This document shows, piece by piece, positions 44,507 through 54,878 of a stretch of DNA of 64,000 nucleotides; the stretch's first letter is position 1; the number at the start of each line of letters is the position of its first letter. The position numbers were made by a program, and so were the translations under genes. This stretch comes from UBA1275 sp038124025. GTDB lineage: Bacteria; Bacteroidota; Rhodothermia; Balneolales; Balneolaceae. The notes under the pieces are model-generated. The model saw only the letters and a list, made by a program, of their open reading frames with translations. It was not told where the DNA came from and searched no databases. Location: NCBI GenBank assembly GCA_038124025.1, contig JAYPBC010000005.1, forward strand, positions 1 through 64,000, read 5' to 3'.

Positions 44507-45553
44507 TTAATTATTCTCTGGTCGCAAAGTACGAACTGTTTTACCCGCTTGCCACATTTCGGAATTACGAAGCTCGGCTAACTCGATTTCTAATTTTTCT
44601 CTGTAGTCCTCTTTACTGTTGGAATCGATGGACTTTTGAGCTTCATTACCCGCAGCAACTTCCTTATAAAGGTCTTCGAAAACAGGCTTTGTAGCATCTT
44701 TGAATTTTTTCCACCAATCTAAGGCCCCACGCTGGGCGGTAGTTGAACAATTGGCATACATCCAATCCATGCCATTTTCAGCGACCAATGGCATGAGGGA
44801 CTGGGTGAGTTCCTCTACTGTTTCATTAAATGCTTCGGATGGACTGTGACCATTAGCACGAAGCACCTCATACTGAGCTGCGAAAATACCTTGTATGGCA
44901 CCCATGAGTGTTCCTCTTTCCCCCGTTAAATCAGAATAGACTTCTTTTTTAAACGTGGTTGGGAATAAATATCCTGAACCCACGCCTATGCCTAATGCCA
45001 CAACGCGTTCTTTTGCGCGGCCAGTACTGTCTTGGAAGATGGCAAAGCTAGAATTTAAACCGCGCCCCTCTAGAAACATACGGCGTAGAGAGGTCCCAGA
45101 ACCTTTAGGTGCAACCAGTATGACATCCACATTATCCGGAGGCACGATACCGGTTCGTTCATTGAAGGTTACTCCAAATCCATGTGAAAAGTAAAGAGCT
45201 TTTCCAGGGCTTAGATGTTCTTTAACGGTAGGCCATACTGAAATTTGGCCGGCATCGGAGAGTAAATACTGTAGAATGGTTCCCCGTTGGCATGCTTCTT
45301 CTATTTCAAAGAGTGTTTCCCCCGGAACCCATCCATCAGCTACGGCCTTATCCCAAGTTTTTGATCCCTTTCGCTGACCAACGATTACATTAAATCCGTT
45401 GTCTTTTAAATTAAGTGCCTGTCCTGGACCTTGGACTCCATAACCAAGAATAGCTATGGTTTCATCTTTAAGGGTTTCAATTGCTTTGGCGAGTGGGAAC
45501 TCTTCTCGTGTAACCACTTCTTCTTCTACTCCGCCGAAATTTAATAATGCCAT
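44507..45553 (-). CDS. ilvC: Ketol-acid reductoisomerase IlvC
   Basis: 348 residues. The NADPH-binding IAILGYGVQGPGQALNLKDNG, FSHGFGVTFN, VDVILVAPKGSG and the C-terminal knotted domain (SDLTGERGTLMGAIQGIFAAQYE, with ETVEELTQSL) mark IlvC. It isomerises and reduces acetolactate and acetohydroxybutyrate. The form resembles the variant common in Bacteroidota rather than the E. coli class. A 73-base gap separates it from ilvN, with no visible promoter. Confidence 0.93.
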   Translation of the reverse strand: MALLNFGGVEEEVVTREEFPLAKAIETLKDETIAILGYGVQGPGQALNLKDNGFNVIVGQRKGSKTWDKAVADGWVPGETLFEIEEACQRGTILQYLLSDAGQISVWPTVKEHLSPGKALYFSHGFGVTFNERTGIVPPDNVDVILVAPKGSGTSLRRMFLEGRGLNSSFAIFQDSTGRAKERVVALGIGVGSGYLFPTTFKKEVYSDLTGERGTLMGAIQGIFAAQYEVLRANGHSPSEAFNETVEELTQSLMPLVAENGMDWMYANCSTTAQRGALDWWKKFKDATKPVFEDLYKEVAAGNEAQKSIDSNSKEDYREKLEIELAELRNSEMWQAGKTVRTLRPENN

Positions 45554-45626
45554 GATTGTTTAGTAATTTAGTTAGTGAGCGATTGTGTTAATATACTGTT
45601 TTATTATTAGCTGTACATCCTTTGTC

Positions 45627-46169
45627 TTAAAGGCTAGTGCTATTCGTGAATAGTAAGGCTTCTATATCCTTCCCAGGACCGAACTGTTGGCGTGCAACAG
45701 CAATTCTCCCGGAACGAACAAATTCTTTGATGCCGTAAGGCTCGAGTTCATCGAATAAGGCTTTAGTTTCTCGTTTATATCCTGCTTTTTCGATAACGAC
45801 AAATTCACGCTCAATGGTAAGAAATCGGGCGTTATGTTCTCGTACAATACGCTCTATCTCAATTCCATTGGTTAGGGTTTCGGTCGCAATTTTATATAAA
45901 GCTAACTCCTGTTGAACCACTTCTTTTTTCTTGTAGTAATCGGCCTTTAGTACTTCGACTTGCTTCTCAATTTGCTTGACAACCTTAATGACCTGTTCCT
46001 CGGTCTCTGTAACAGCGATAGTAAACCGATGAATACCTTCCATTTCACTCTCAGAGGTAGTAAGGCTCTCAAGGTTAATTTTTCTTTTGGTAAAAATGGT
46101 GGTTATCCGATGAAGTAAGCCAACCTGATTTTCGGTGTAAACGGTAATGGTGAATTCTTGTTTTTCCAC
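45627..46169 (-). CDS. ilvN: Acetolactate synthase small (regulatory) subunit IlvN
   Basis: 180 residues. An N-terminal ACT domain (ITVYTENQVGLLHRITTIFTKRKINLESLTTSESE) and the C-terminal ALS_ss_C domain match IlvN/IlvH. It gives valine feedback and activates IlvB. The start is GTG at 46169, fixed by a strong ribosome binding site (AAGGAGAT) nine bases upstream. It follows ilvB by 19 bases. Confidence 0.92.
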   Translation of the reverse strand: MEKQEFTITVYTENQVGLLHRITTIFTKRKINLESLTTSESEMEGIHRFTIAVTETEEQVIKVVKQIEKQVEVLKADYYKKKEVVQQELALYKIATETLTNGIEIERIVREHNARFLTIEREFVVIEKAGYKRETKALFDELEPYGIKEFVRSGRIAVARQQFGPGKDIEALLFTNSTSL

Positions 46170-46188
46170 TTTTATGATCTCCTTATTA

Positions 46189-47925
46189 TTAATCCAATCT
46201 TATTTCTGCCACACCGCTTCCCGATGGAACCATGGGAAAGACATTGTTTTCTTTACCTACCATAACCTCCAAGAAATAAGCACCGTCGGTTTCGATGAAC
46301 TCAGTCAAGGCTTGGTCTAGTTCATCGCGATGGGTCACTTGGTTGGTGGGCATCCGAAAACCTTTGGCTAAAAGTTGAAAGTCAGGGTTAATCATTTCGG
46401 TCGAAGAATAGCGTTTGTCAAAGAAGAGCTGTTGCCATTGTCGCACCATACCTAAAAATTCGTTATTGAGTAAGAGCACTTTGACCTTGGCTTGTGTTTG
46501 ATATACCGTAGCAAGTTCTTGGATGGTCATTTGTAATCCGCCATCGCCTACTACGCAAACCACCGTGCGCTCAGGCGCGCCCAGAGCAGCTCCCAGTGCT
46601 GCGGGAAGACCAAATCCCATGGTGCCAAGCCCACCTGAGGTAATGTTGCTTTTGGATTGCTTAAACTTAGCATAGCGGCATGCCACCATCTGATGCTGCC
46701 CCACATCGGTAACAATGATCGCATCTCCTCCTGTTTTTTCGTTTAATATCCGAATGACCTCGCCCATGGTGAGAATTTCATTAGTAGGATTTAGCTCTTC
46801 TTGAATGACTTTTTCATGCTCGAGCAGGTCGCATTCAGCAAATCGTGCTAACCATTGCTTTCGGTCTTTTTTCTGTAGTCTTTGGGTGAGAAGTGGAAGA
46901 GTTTTTTTTGCGTTGCCTAGTACGGGGATATGGGCATGCACATTTTTGTCGATCTCTGCAGGGTCAATTTCAAGGTGTATGACCTTGGCTTGCTTGGCAT
47001 ATTTATCCAGATTACCGGTTACTCGATCATCAAATCGCATCCCTATCGCAATGAGTACGTCACATTCATTGGTCAGTAAATTTGGCCCATAATTACCGTG
47101 CATTCCAAGCATACCAACGTTAAGAGGATGACTGGTATCCATAGCCGATAAGCCAAGAATGGTCCATGCAGCTGGTAAGTTACCCTGTTCAACAAAGGCT
47201 TTGAACTCCTGTTCGGCCTCAGCTAATATAATTCCTTGTCCAAACAACACATAGGGTCGTTTTGCTTCGTTAATCGCTTTGGCAGCAGCTTCTATTTGGT
47301 CCATTTCAATGGCAGGCTCTTCGCGGTAGCTTCGAATGGAAGTGCATCGCTTGTACTCAAAGTCGAATTGTTGGAATTGAGCATCTTTGGTGATGTCGAT
47401 TAGTACGGGCCCAGGACGTCCAGAGCGGGCAATATAAAAGGCCTTGGCGATGGCCATGGGTATCTCTTCGGCTTTGGTAACTTGGTAATTCCATTTAGTA
47501 ACTGGCATAGAAATACCAATTACGTCGGTTTCTTGGAATGCGTCGCTACCAAGAAGATGAGACGGAACTTGTCCGGTGATGCAAACCAATGGGGTGGAAT
47601 CGATCTGTGCATCGGCGATTCCAGTAATTAAGTTGGTGGCTCCTGGACCTGAGGTAGCTAGACACACACCGACCTTACCACTCGCTCGGGCGTAGCCTTG
47701 GGCGGCGTGTATGGACCCTTGTTCGTGGCGTGCTAGGACATGATGTAGGCGATCCTGATAATCATAGAGTGCGTCGTATACCGGCATTATTGCTCCACCG
47801 GGATAACCAAATGCGATGTCAACTCCCTCTTGGATAAGGGCTTGAACGATCGCTTCTGCGCCTGTGATGGTAGTTTGGTGTGAGGCAGATTTGTTTTCTG
47901 TGGGTTGGAGGTCTATGCTTGCCAT
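46189..47925 (-). CDS. ilvB: Acetolactate synthase large (catalytic) subunit IlvB
   Basis: 578 residues from the ATG at 47925; a TTG at 47964 would add 13 residues and overlap ilvD. IAFGYPGGAIMPVYDAL with the thiamine-activating Glu in RHEQGSIHAAQGYARASG, GPGATNLITGIADAQIDSTPLVCITGQV, and GDGGLQMTIQELATVYQ plus LLNNEFLGMVRQWQ (ThDP and Mg binding) define the enzyme. It makes acetolactate from two pyruvates and acetohydroxybutyrate for isoleucine. It follows ilvD by 17 bases. Confidence 0.95.
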   Translation of the reverse strand: MASIDLQPTENKSASHQTTITGAEAIVQALIQEGVDIAFGYPGGAIMPVYDALYDYQDRLHHVLARHEQGSIHAAQGYARASGKVGVCLATSGPGATNLITGIADAQIDSTPLVCITGQVPSHLLGSDAFQETDVIGISMPVTKWNYQVTKAEEIPMAIAKAFYIARSGRPGPVLIDITKDAQFQQFDFEYKRCTSIRSYREEPAIEMDQIEAAAKAINEAKRPYVLFGQGIILAEAEQEFKAFVEQGNLPAAWTILGLSAMDTSHPLNVGMLGMHGNYGPNLLTNECDVLIAIGMRFDDRVTGNLDKYAKQAKVIHLEIDPAEIDKNVHAHIPVLGNAKKTLPLLTQRLQKKDRKQWLARFAECDLLEHEKVIQEELNPTNEILTMGEVIRILNEKTGGDAIIVTDVGQHQMVACRYAKFKQSKSNITSGGLGTMGFGLPAALGAALGAPERTVVCVVGDGGLQMTIQELATVYQTQAKVKVLLLNNEFLGMVRQWQQLFFDKRYSSTEMINPDFQLLAKGFRMPTNQVTHRDELDQALTEFIETDGAYFLEVMVGKENNVFPMVPSGSGVAEIRLD

Positions 47926-47942
47926 AATGTATAAGTATTCAA

Positions 47943-49625
47943 TTAAAATTCGTCGGTCGTGCAACCTTTGGAGGCGGTAGAAACGGTGCGGGCATATTTA
48001 TAGAGTGTGCCCGTGTGCGCTTTGAGCGGGGGAGCTTGCCATCTACTTTTCCTTTGTTCTAATTCGGCGTTGGATACGTGAACTTGTAGGGTATTTGCTT
48101 CGGCGTCAATTTGGATAAGATCTCCATCTTGTACCAATCCAATGATACCCCCCACTTGCGCCTCCGGGGTAATATGTCCTACTACGAAGCCATGAGAGCC
48201 TCCAGAAAATCGGCCATCGGTAATTAGGGCAACCTCTTTCCCTAAACCTGCTCCCATGATAGCAGAGGTAGGTTTAAGCATTTCAGGCATACCAGGTCCG
48301 CCTTTGGGTCCAACATATCTAATTACGATGACATCGCCCTTTTGAACCGTTTTGGATTTAATTCCCTCATTGGCCTCTTCTTCAGAATTGAACACGCGAG
48401 CGGGACCAGCAAAACGAAGGCCTTCTTTTCCAGTTATTTTTGCTACTGCGCCCTCTGAAGCAAGATTTCCATAGAGTATTTGAATATGACCGGTTGATTT
48501 AATGGGCTTATCTATCGGGAATACAACTTTTTGAGTTTCAAAGTTTAAGGGTTCAACATCGGCTAAGTTTTCCGCAAGACTGGCACCGGTTATGGTCATT
48601 TGATCCCCATGCAGGATTCCATCAACCAGCATGGTTTTCAATACGGCGGGGATTCCACCGGCTTTGTGTAAGTCCTCCATCACATAGCTTCCACTTGGTT
48701 TCAGGTCGGCAATAAATGGTGTAGTGTCACTAATATGCTGCATATCAGAAAGTTCAAATTCAATGCTGGCGGTGCGAGCGATGGCTAATAGGTGAAGTAC
48801 TGCATTGGTTGAGCCTCCTAATAAGGTGATGAGTTTAAATGCGTTTTCTAGTGATTTCTTAGTGACAATATCTCTGGGTTTTAAATCTAATTCGAGTAAC
48901 CTTAACATGCTGTTACCAGCCTCTTCACATTCGATGACTTTTTCGGAACTATTTGCTGGATTTGAGGAATTGTACGGGAGAGTCATTCCCATAGCCTCAA
49001 TCGCACTGGCCATGGTATTGGCTGTATACATACCGCCACAAGCACCTGGTCCCGGACAGGCATGTTGTACGATATCTTTGAAGGTAGCGTCATCAATGGC
49101 TCCGGATACTTTTTGCCCCCACGCCTCAAAGGCAGAAACCACATCTAACTTTTGTCCGTTATGATACCCAGGGGCAATGGTGCCCCCATAGACCATGATG
49201 CTTGGCCGGTTTACACGCAGCATGGCCATTAAGGCTCCAGGCATATTCTTGTCACAGCCAACTATTGCAACCATCGCATCATAACTCATCCCTGTTACCA
49301 CTGACTCCATAGAATCGGCTATTAGATCACGAGAGGGAAGAGAATACCGCATACCAGCGGTTCCCATGGAAATCCCATCTGATATACCGATAGTATTGAA
49401 GATGAGTCCATTTAGTCCGGCATGGTGTACTCCACGTTTCACATGAACAGCCAAGTCATTTAAATGCATGTTGCAAGGGTTTCCCTCAAAACCTGTACTT
49501 GCAATGCCAACAAAGGCTTTATTCAAATCCGATTCATCTAAGCCGATGGCATGTAACATGGCTTGTGCAGCCGGTTGAGACCCGTCCTGCGTAATTTGCT
49601 TGGAGTGTTTGTTAAGATTTTTCAT
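47943..49625 (-). CDS. ilvD: Dihydroxy-acid dehydratase IlvD
   Basis: 560 residues, full length. Fe-S cluster Cys residues stand in [28 protein letters not shown] and [18 protein letters not shown]. Other conserved segments are [27 protein letters not shown] and [17 protein letters not shown]. It dehydrates dihydroxyisovalerate and its isoleucine-pathway homologue. It is first of the ilvDBNCA operon and follows the leader/attenuator by 80 bases. Confidence 0.95.
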   Translation of the reverse strand: MKNLNKHSKQITQDGSQPAAQAMLHAIGLDESDLNKAFVGIASTGFEGNPCNMHLNDLAVHVKRGVHHAGLNGLIFNTIGISDGISMGTAGMRYSLPSRDLIADSMESVVTGMSYDAMVAIVGCDKNMPGALMAMLRVNRPSIMVYGGTIAPGYHNGQKLDVVSAFEAWGQKVSGAIDDATFKDIVQHACPGPGACGGMYTANTMASAIEAMGMTLPYNSSNPANSSEKVIECEEAGNSMLRLLELDLKPRDIVTKKSLENAFKLITLLGGSTNAVLHLLAIARTASIEFELSDMQHISDTTPFIADLKPSGSYVMEDLHKAGGIPAVLKTMLVDGILHGDQMTITGASLAENLADVEPLNFETQKVVFPIDKPIKSTGHIQILYGNLASEGAVAKITGKEGLRFAGPARVFNSEEEANEGIKSKTVQKGDVIVIRYVGPKGGPGMPEMLKPTSAIMGAGLGKEVALITDGRFSGGSHGFVVGHITPEAQVGGIIGLVQDGDLIQIDAEANTLQVHVSNAELEQRKSRWQAPPLKAHTGTLYKYARTVSTASKGCTTDEF

Positions 49626-49705
49626 GAAGTAGGAGAGCTAATACTTTGTTCGTGAGCGTATTTATTGCCGTATATATAATCAGTGATGGAGTACTAATGA
49701 TCACC

Positions 49706-49741
49706 AAAAAAAAAGCCTTCCTGTTTGTTTGAGGAAGGCTT
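49706..49741 (-). terminator. Strong intrinsic terminator of the ilv leader
   Basis: Minus strand: AAGCCTTCCT (49741-49732), a nine-base loop and AGGAAGGCTT (49722-49713) give a perfect 10-bp stem, and the final TT continues into a run of T to 49706. It lies 80 bases before the ilvD start, so it would stop transcription before the operon unless prevented. Confidence 0.88.
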
Positions 49742-49799
49742 GTGGTGCATTAAGTTAGAACTATGCGAACAACGCTTCCTCATCGTTTTTGTACGATGA
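49706..49799 (-). promoter_or_regulatory. Transcription attenuator of the ilvDBNCA operon
   Basis: Minus-strand segments alternate as in classical attenuation. Segment 1 TCATCGT (49793-49799) pairs with ACGATGA (49780-49786). TGAGGAAG (49775-49782), which overlaps the end of that arm, can instead pair over 8 bp with CTTCCTCA (49730-49737). That second partner overlaps the first arm of the terminator. A ribosome stalled on the Ile/Val codons of the leader would cover segment 1, free the middle segment, form the antiterminator and let transcription continue. With ample Ile/Val the terminator forms. Confidence 0.8.
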
Positions 49800-49839
49800 C
49801 CTCTATGTTAATGACGATGATATTGCGTTGCTGTATCAA
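49780..49839 (-). CDS. ilv leader peptide rich in isoleucine and valine
   Basis: 19 codons from TTG at 49837-49839 to TGA at 49780-49782, encoding MIQQRNIIVINIEVIVQKR. Nine of 19 residues are Ile or Val and none is Leu, which fits an operon for isoleucine and valine. The codons GTC ATC GTA near the end lie on segment 1 of the attenuator. No ATG is available in frame, and an in-frame TGA stands six codons upstream. The TTG start has no clear ribosome binding site, so the exact start is uncertain. Confidence 0.7.
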   Translation of the reverse strand: MIQQRNIIVINIEVIVQKR

Positions 49840-49940
49840 AAGACTGTTATAAATTCAGATACAAATAACGAGCTATCCCCTTAGAATTGCAATAAAAGCA
49901 GAGTATAAACTTTTGCTATAAATGGAATGGCCAAAAGAAC

Positions 49941-51488
49941 TTAGTGGGGTTTACGCTGCCGGAATTTAGCTCTAATGACCTCTTGAATGGTCTTATGCTG
50001 TATTTTTGAATCAAGCCATGATATGATGTCCAAATATAAAAAAGCTCTTTTCTGATACGGTTTTTTCTGTAGTTCAATTAATGTTGACTGCAGTTTTTTG
50101 AACTTTCTAGCTAACTGATCCTCATTGGTTTGAGGTAGATTGCGTAGAAATAATAGAATCTCTTCCTGTACAGAATTTAGATCGTTCATACGACGTAAGA
50201 AGCGGTAGGTACTGCGTACTTGATACTGCACTAACTGTTCATTTCCAAGTTCAATGTGTGCAATCAACGTCAGAATACGAGCGAAACAGTGCAAGTCTTC
50301 ACGTAAATGAGGATCTGGGTGTTGAATAATGTGGGCACAGTGTTCAATGGTCTTTTGTAAATCACCTGCACCAAAGTATAAGCAGGCTATTTTATAATGA
50401 AATACCAGGATTCGATGAGCATCTATTTGATGGCTCCATTGCTGCATTTGTGCTGAAAGTTCAGGAATAATACAGATCCCTTTTTCAAATTCACCATTCA
50501 TGAAAAAGTGGTTAATTTGGGAGGTGTAATAATACTGCCAACCAAGTGTTTTTAAGTTTGTATTTGTTCGAGCAGGTGGATTCTCTAAGAATTCTTTGAG
50601 TTTTTTCATTTCTTCTTCATGTCGATCGTAATGCCCTACAATGAACAAGGCTTCTAGAAGGACATGAACCCCTTTTAGATACCAAATTGGATCGGCTTGA
50701 AGCATACTGGGGTGTTGGTGAAAATGGTCTACCCACTTCTGGGCATGACGGTATTGTAATAAAAAATCCTGTACAATAAGGCTATACCATGCATGGGATA
50801 CATGGATGTAGTGTTGTTCATAGAAGCCCATTTTATCAGGTCTAAGAGAGGACAGTGCCTGTTCAAAAAAAGCATGAATTCTCTGGTAATCAGCTTCATT
50901 TCGAACATGCCCCGTTTTAATGTACAAGCTGTATAGGCGTATGGCGAGATTGGATAGCTGGTGATATTGTTGTTCGGACTGCAGTACCACTTTGGTTTGT
51001 TCAATTAAATCATCTGCTCTATGGTCAAAACTTCTAGTGATATACTGGGACTCAATAAGTTTTTCGAAGCCAAGTATTTCAGAACTCATTGGTACTCTAT
51101 GATGTTCATGAGCGACTAATTTTGCTTTATCAAGTATTTTAAGGCTTTGCTTGTAGAGTCCTTTGTCATATAGAATGCGGGCATAATCGATTTGTTCCCG
51201 AAGTTGAATATCAATGTTGTGATTGGTGTAATTTAAACGCAGTGATGTAAGTAACTGTCGGTATAAATGAGCCTTCAAATTGGAAAGTTGTGTTTTTTTT
51301 ATCCCATCCAATTTATGAATGATAAGCTCTTCATTGTATTCTTTAGATTTGTCTATGGCATCGAAGAGTTGTATGAATTTGGCTTCTTCGGAGCTATTGC
51401 GCGTCGCATATATTTTGAAGCTGCGTTTTTCTGCTTTGCTTAGCGAGCGTATAAGTTGAAATAAATAATCGTTTGGCTGGTTGGCCAT
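49941..51488 (-). CDS. TPR-like helical repeat protein of unknown function
   Basis: 515 residues, almost wholly helical and without a signal peptide. The N-terminal segment (YLFQLIRSLSKAEKRSFKIYATRNS) and KAHLYRQLLTSLRLNY resemble a conserved group of Bacteroidota proteins with degenerate TPR repeats. Repeated units include ARILYDKGLYKQSLKILDKAKLVA, and WYLKGVHVLLEALFIVGHYDRHEEEMKKL. It may be a scaffold. It stands alone between the divergent leuA (183 bases) and the ilv leader (about 100 bases downstream of its stop). The ilv promoter probably lies in 49840-49940. Confidence 0.75.
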   Translation of the reverse strand: MANQPNDYLFQLIRSLSKAEKRSFKIYATRNSSEEAKFIQLFDAIDKSKEYNEELIIHKLDGIKKTQLSNLKAHLYRQLLTSLRLNYTNHNIDIQLREQIDYARILYDKGLYKQSLKILDKAKLVAHEHHRVPMSSEILGFEKLIESQYITRSFDHRADDLIEQTKVVLQSEQQYHQLSNLAIRLYSLYIKTGHVRNEADYQRIHAFFEQALSSLRPDKMGFYEQHYIHVSHAWYSLIVQDFLLQYRHAQKWVDHFHQHPSMLQADPIWYLKGVHVLLEALFIVGHYDRHEEEMKKLKEFLENPPARTNTNLKTLGWQYYYTSQINHFFMNGEFEKGICIIPELSAQMQQWSHQIDAHRILVFHYKIACLYFGAGDLQKTIEHCAHIIQHPDPHLREDLHCFARILTLIAHIELGNEQLVQYQVRSTYRFLRRMNDLNSVQEEILLFLRNLPQTNEDQLARKFKKLQSTLIELQKKPYQKRAFLYLDIISWLDSKIQHKTIQEVIRAKFRQRKPH

Positions 51489-51671
51489 TGTAGTAAAAAA
51501 CCAGTTTTTATTTGTATAAAACTAAGCTTAACAATTGCATATGGCAAATTTAAAAGCCTTGAACAGTCCTTGGGTATTGTAATATAGTATGAATTCGGTT
51601 TCTATACTTCTTTATAGTCGCTTTATTACCCGTTATATTCGATCTATCCCAAACTAAGCAAAGCCCTTAAT

Positions 51672-52817
51672 ATGGCTCACAAGCACATACATATATTTGA
51701 TACAACACTTCGGGATGGTGAACAAGTCCCAGGTTGTCAGTTAAACACCGATGAAAAAATTGAGATCGCACTTGCTCTTGAAAAATTAGGAGTGGACATA
51801 ATGGAGGTTGGATTTCCAATTTCTTCACCAGGTGATTTTGAGTCGGTATCAAAAATAGCCATCACGGTAAAAAACTCGACGGTTTGCGCACTTTCAAGAG
51901 CCGTCGAGAAGGATATTGATGCGGCTGCTGAAGCTATAAAAAATGCACGATTACCACGGATACATACCGGAATTGGGACCTCAGACAGTCATGTATTTGA
52001 CAAGTTGCGAACCACCAGAGCGCACGTTATAGAGCGAGGTGTGGCTGCTGTTAAATATGCTAAACGCTTCGTTGAGGATGTGGAATTCTATGCGGAAGAT
52101 GCGGGTAGAACGGACAATGAATATTTAGCTAAGGTGTTGGAGGCTGTCATTGCGGCGGGAGCAACCGTAGTAAACATACCGGATACCACTGGGTATTGTT
52201 TGCCATGGCAGTATGGAGCTAAAATAAAATACCTAAAAGAGCATGTTAAAGGAATTGATAAGGTACATATTTCTACCCATTGCCATAATGATTTAGGGCT
52301 TGCCACAGCAAATTCCATCGCAGGGGTTGAACAAGGGGCCACCCAGGTAGAGTGTACCATTAACGGTATTGGCGAACGCGCAGGAAATGCATCTTTAGAA
52401 GAAGTGGTCATGATTTTGCGGCAGCATCAGGATTTAAATTATGATACTCGAATTCAAAGCCGTCAGCTAAAATCAATGAGTGAGTTGGTATCTACCCGAA
52501 TGAGAATGCCTGTACAACCAAATAAAGCCATTGTCGGGAGTAATGCCTTTTCACACTCCTCCGGGATACACCAAGATGGGGTTATAAAGAGTCGAGAGAC
52601 CTATGAAATCATCGATCCATTAGAGGTGGGCGTGCATGAATCCAGTATAGTGCTCACCGCTCGAAGTGGGCGGGCCGCCTTGAAATTCCGAGCGGCAAAA
52701 TTAGGCTTCGAGGTAGAACGAGAACAAATGGAACCATATTACGAGGCATTTTTAAAGCTAGCGGATGAAAAAAAAGTAGTTCAAGATCAGGATCTACTGA
52801 CATTATTTTCATCTTAG
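51672..52817 (+). CDS. leuA: 2-isopropylmalate synthase LeuA, short form
   Basis: 381 residues. [101 protein letters not shown] and [14 protein letters not shown] mark LeuA. It condenses acetyl-CoA with ketoisovalerate. The usual C-terminal leucine-binding domain (about 110 residues) is missing, which is a known short form; feedback by leucine should then act differently. Homocitrate or citramalate synthase is an alternative, but leuCDB directly downstream decide for LeuA. Confidence 0.9.
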   Translation: MAHKHIHIFDTTLRDGEQVPGCQLNTDEKIEIALALEKLGVDIMEVGFPISSPGDFESVSKIAITVKNSTVCALSRAVEKDIDAAAEAIKNARLPRIHTGIGTSDSHVFDKLRTTRAHVIERGVAAVKYAKRFVEDVEFYAEDAGRTDNEYLAKVLEAVIAAGATVVNIPDTTGYCLPWQYGAKIKYLKEHVKGIDKVHISTHCHNDLGLATANSIAGVEQGATQVECTINGIGERAGNASLEEVVMILRQHQDLNYDTRIQSRQLKSMSELVSTRMRMPVQPNKAIVGSNAFSHSSGIHQDGVIKSRETYEIIDPLEVGVHESSIVLTARSGRAALKFRAAKLGFEVEREQMEPYYEAFLKLADEKKVVQDQDLLTLFSS

Positions 52818-52874
52818 GTGCAAAAAACCCTATTATCCACTCAAATTTTGTACGGAAACCCCAGATAACTTGAT

Positions 52875-54284
52875 ATGGGAAAAACACTCTTTGAAAAAGT
52901 GTGGGATAACCACATCGTAGACAAAGTCGACGGCGGACAAGAAATTCTGTTTATTGATCGGCATTTTATACATGAAGTTACCTCGCCTCAAGCATTTGAT
53001 GGCATTCGAAAAAGAGGAATTGGGCTGTACGATAAAAACCGAATCGTAGCTACAGCCGATCATAATGTGCCCACCAAAGATCAGCATTTACCCATCAAAG
53101 ACGAGCTATCCCGTTTACAGGTGGACATGCTCACGCATAACTGCGAAGAATTTGACATAGATTTGTACGGCCTTGGGCATAAGAATCAGGGAATAGTTCA
53201 TGTAATTGGGCCTGAATTAGGGGTTACCAAACCAGGTATGACCATTGTATGCGGGGACAGTCACACATCGACCCATGGAGCATTCGGTGCCGTAGCCTTT
53301 GGTATTGGTACTTCTCAGGTAGAGCAAGTCATGGCCTCGCAATGCCTGTTGGTTCAACGCCCTAAAACCATGAGAATAACTATCGAGGGTCAACTGGGTA
53401 AAGGTATTTATTCGAAGGACATTATTTTGTACATCATCTCCAAATTAAGTACCTCAGGTGGAACCGGACATTTTGTGGAGTATGCTGGCTCAGCAATTCG
53501 CTCCCTTTCAATGGAAGCGCGTATGACCATTTGCAATATGAGTATAGAAATGGGAGCGCGTGGGGGAATGATTGCCCCCGACAAGACCACCTTTGAGTAC
53601 ATTAAAGACAGAGACTATGCACCTTCTGGACAGCTGTGGGAGGAAGCCTTGGCCTATTGGTCTACATTATATACTGATGATGACGCCGTTTTTGACAAAG
53701 AGTATGTGTTCAATGCCGAAGACATCGAGCCAATGATTACTTATGGAACCAATCCTGGTATGGGAATGGGAATAACACAACATATACCAACTACCGAAGA
53801 AGTTGAGCGCCCGGATAACTTACTTCAGTCACTAGAATATATGGGACTTACTCCTGGTCAATCTTTACTAAATACTCCCATTGACCATGTATTTATAGGT
53901 AGCTGCACCAATTCTAGAATAGAAGACCTTCGAATTGTAGCAGAGTACGTGAAAGACAAGAAAAAAGCCGATAATGTACAGGCGTTTATAGTGCCTGGCT
54001 CCAAGCAGGTAGAAGCGCAGGCCAAAGCCGAAGGTTTGCATGATATTTTGTTTGAGGCGGGCTTTGAACTCCGAGGCCCAGGATGTTCGGCTTGTTTGGG
54101 GATGAATGAAGACAAAATCCCTAAAATGGAATACTGCGTTTCCACTTCGAACCGAAATTATGAAGGTCGTCAAGGACCAGGGGCCCGTACCCTACTAGTT
54201 AGCCCATTTACCGCGGCTGTGATTGCAGTAGAAGGCAAAGTGGTCGATCCTAGAACCTATTTGAACGAGGAGGCAATGGTCTAA
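52875..54284 (+). CDS. leuC: 3-isopropylmalate dehydratase large subunit LeuC
   Basis: 469 residues, aconitase fold. [39 protein letters not shown] and [11 protein letters not shown] with [11 protein letters not shown] supply the three [4Fe-4S] Cys ligands. With LeuD it isomerises 2-isopropylmalate to 3-isopropylmalate. The stop TAA shares one base with the leuD ATG (TAATG), so the subunits are co-translated. Confidence 0.96.
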   Translation: MGKTLFEKVWDNHIVDKVDGGQEILFIDRHFIHEVTSPQAFDGIRKRGIGLYDKNRIVATADHNVPTKDQHLPIKDELSRLQVDMLTHNCEEFDIDLYGLGHKNQGIVHVIGPELGVTKPGMTIVCGDSHTSTHGAFGAVAFGIGTSQVEQVMASQCLLVQRPKTMRITIEGQLGKGIYSKDIILYIISKLSTSGGTGHFVEYAGSAIRSLSMEARMTICNMSIEMGARGGMIAPDKTTFEYIKDRDYAPSGQLWEEALAYWSTLYTDDDAVFDKEYVFNAEDIEPMITYGTNPGMGMGITQHIPTTEEVERPDNLLQSLEYMGLTPGQSLLNTPIDHVFIGSCTNSRIEDLRIVAEYVKDKKKADNVQAFIVPGSKQVEAQAKAEGLHDILFEAGFELRGPGCSACLGMNEDKIPKMEYCVSTSNRNYEGRQGPGARTLLVSPFTAAVIAVEGKVVDPRTYLNEEAMV

Positions 54285-54877
54285 TGGAAAAATTTAGCAC
54301 ATTATTAAGTCCAGCTATACCACTAGTCCAAGAGAATGTGGATACCGATCAAATAATTCCTGCTCGTTTTCTTAAGGCTACTTCCAGAGAAGGTTTTGGC
54401 GAACATCTATTCAAAGACTGGCGTTTTGACGAACAGGGTGAACCCAAAGCTGATTTTATTCTTAACAACACCGCATATTCAGGTTCTGTCTTGGTTGCAG
54501 GAGAGAATTTTGGTTGCGGATCCTCCCGAGAACATGCTGCCTGGGCCTTGGTCGATTATGGGTTTAAGGCCGTTATATCGAGCTATTTCGCCGATATTTT
54601 TAAGGGAAATGCATTAAATAACGGCTTACTGCCCGTCCAGATTTCCCCAAGTAACCTGAAAGATGTATTAGCAGCCATTCAATCAAACCCTATGACACTC
54701 ATCGAAATTGACTTGGAGGCTCAATTACTTCGGGTTGATGAGATCGGGATAGAGGAACACTTTGAGATAAACCGGTATAAGAAAACCTGTTTACTTAACG
54801 GCTACGATGACATTGATTATTTATTGAGCCAAAAAGAAAAAATTAGCGCTTTTGAACGAAAGCATATCGAATTTTAA
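54284..54877 (+). CDS. leuD: 3-isopropylmalate dehydratase small subunit LeuD
   Basis: 197 residues. [59 protein letters not shown] is the LeuD signature. It is the swivelling domain partner of LeuC. leuB follows after one base. Confidence 0.96.
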   Translation: MEKFSTLLSPAIPLVQENVDTDQIIPARFLKATSREGFGEHLFKDWRFDEQGEPKADFILNNTAYSGSVLVAGENFGCGSSREHAAWALVDYGFKAVISSYFADIFKGNALNNGLLPVQISPSNLKDVLAAIQSNPMTLIEIDLEAQLLRVDEIGIEEHFEINRYKKTCLLNGYDDIDYLLSQKEKISAFERKHIEF

Positions 54878-54878
54878 T

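Noticed and set aside
46805..47092. 95-codon open frame opposite ilvB
   Set aside because: Antisense to conserved IlvB sequence, with no family likeness or start signal.
51541..51582. Possible leucine leader peptide before leuA (13 codons, three Leu)
   Set aside because: No terminator or alternative hairpins follow, and three Leu in 13 codons is weak. Mentioned only under the leuA finding.
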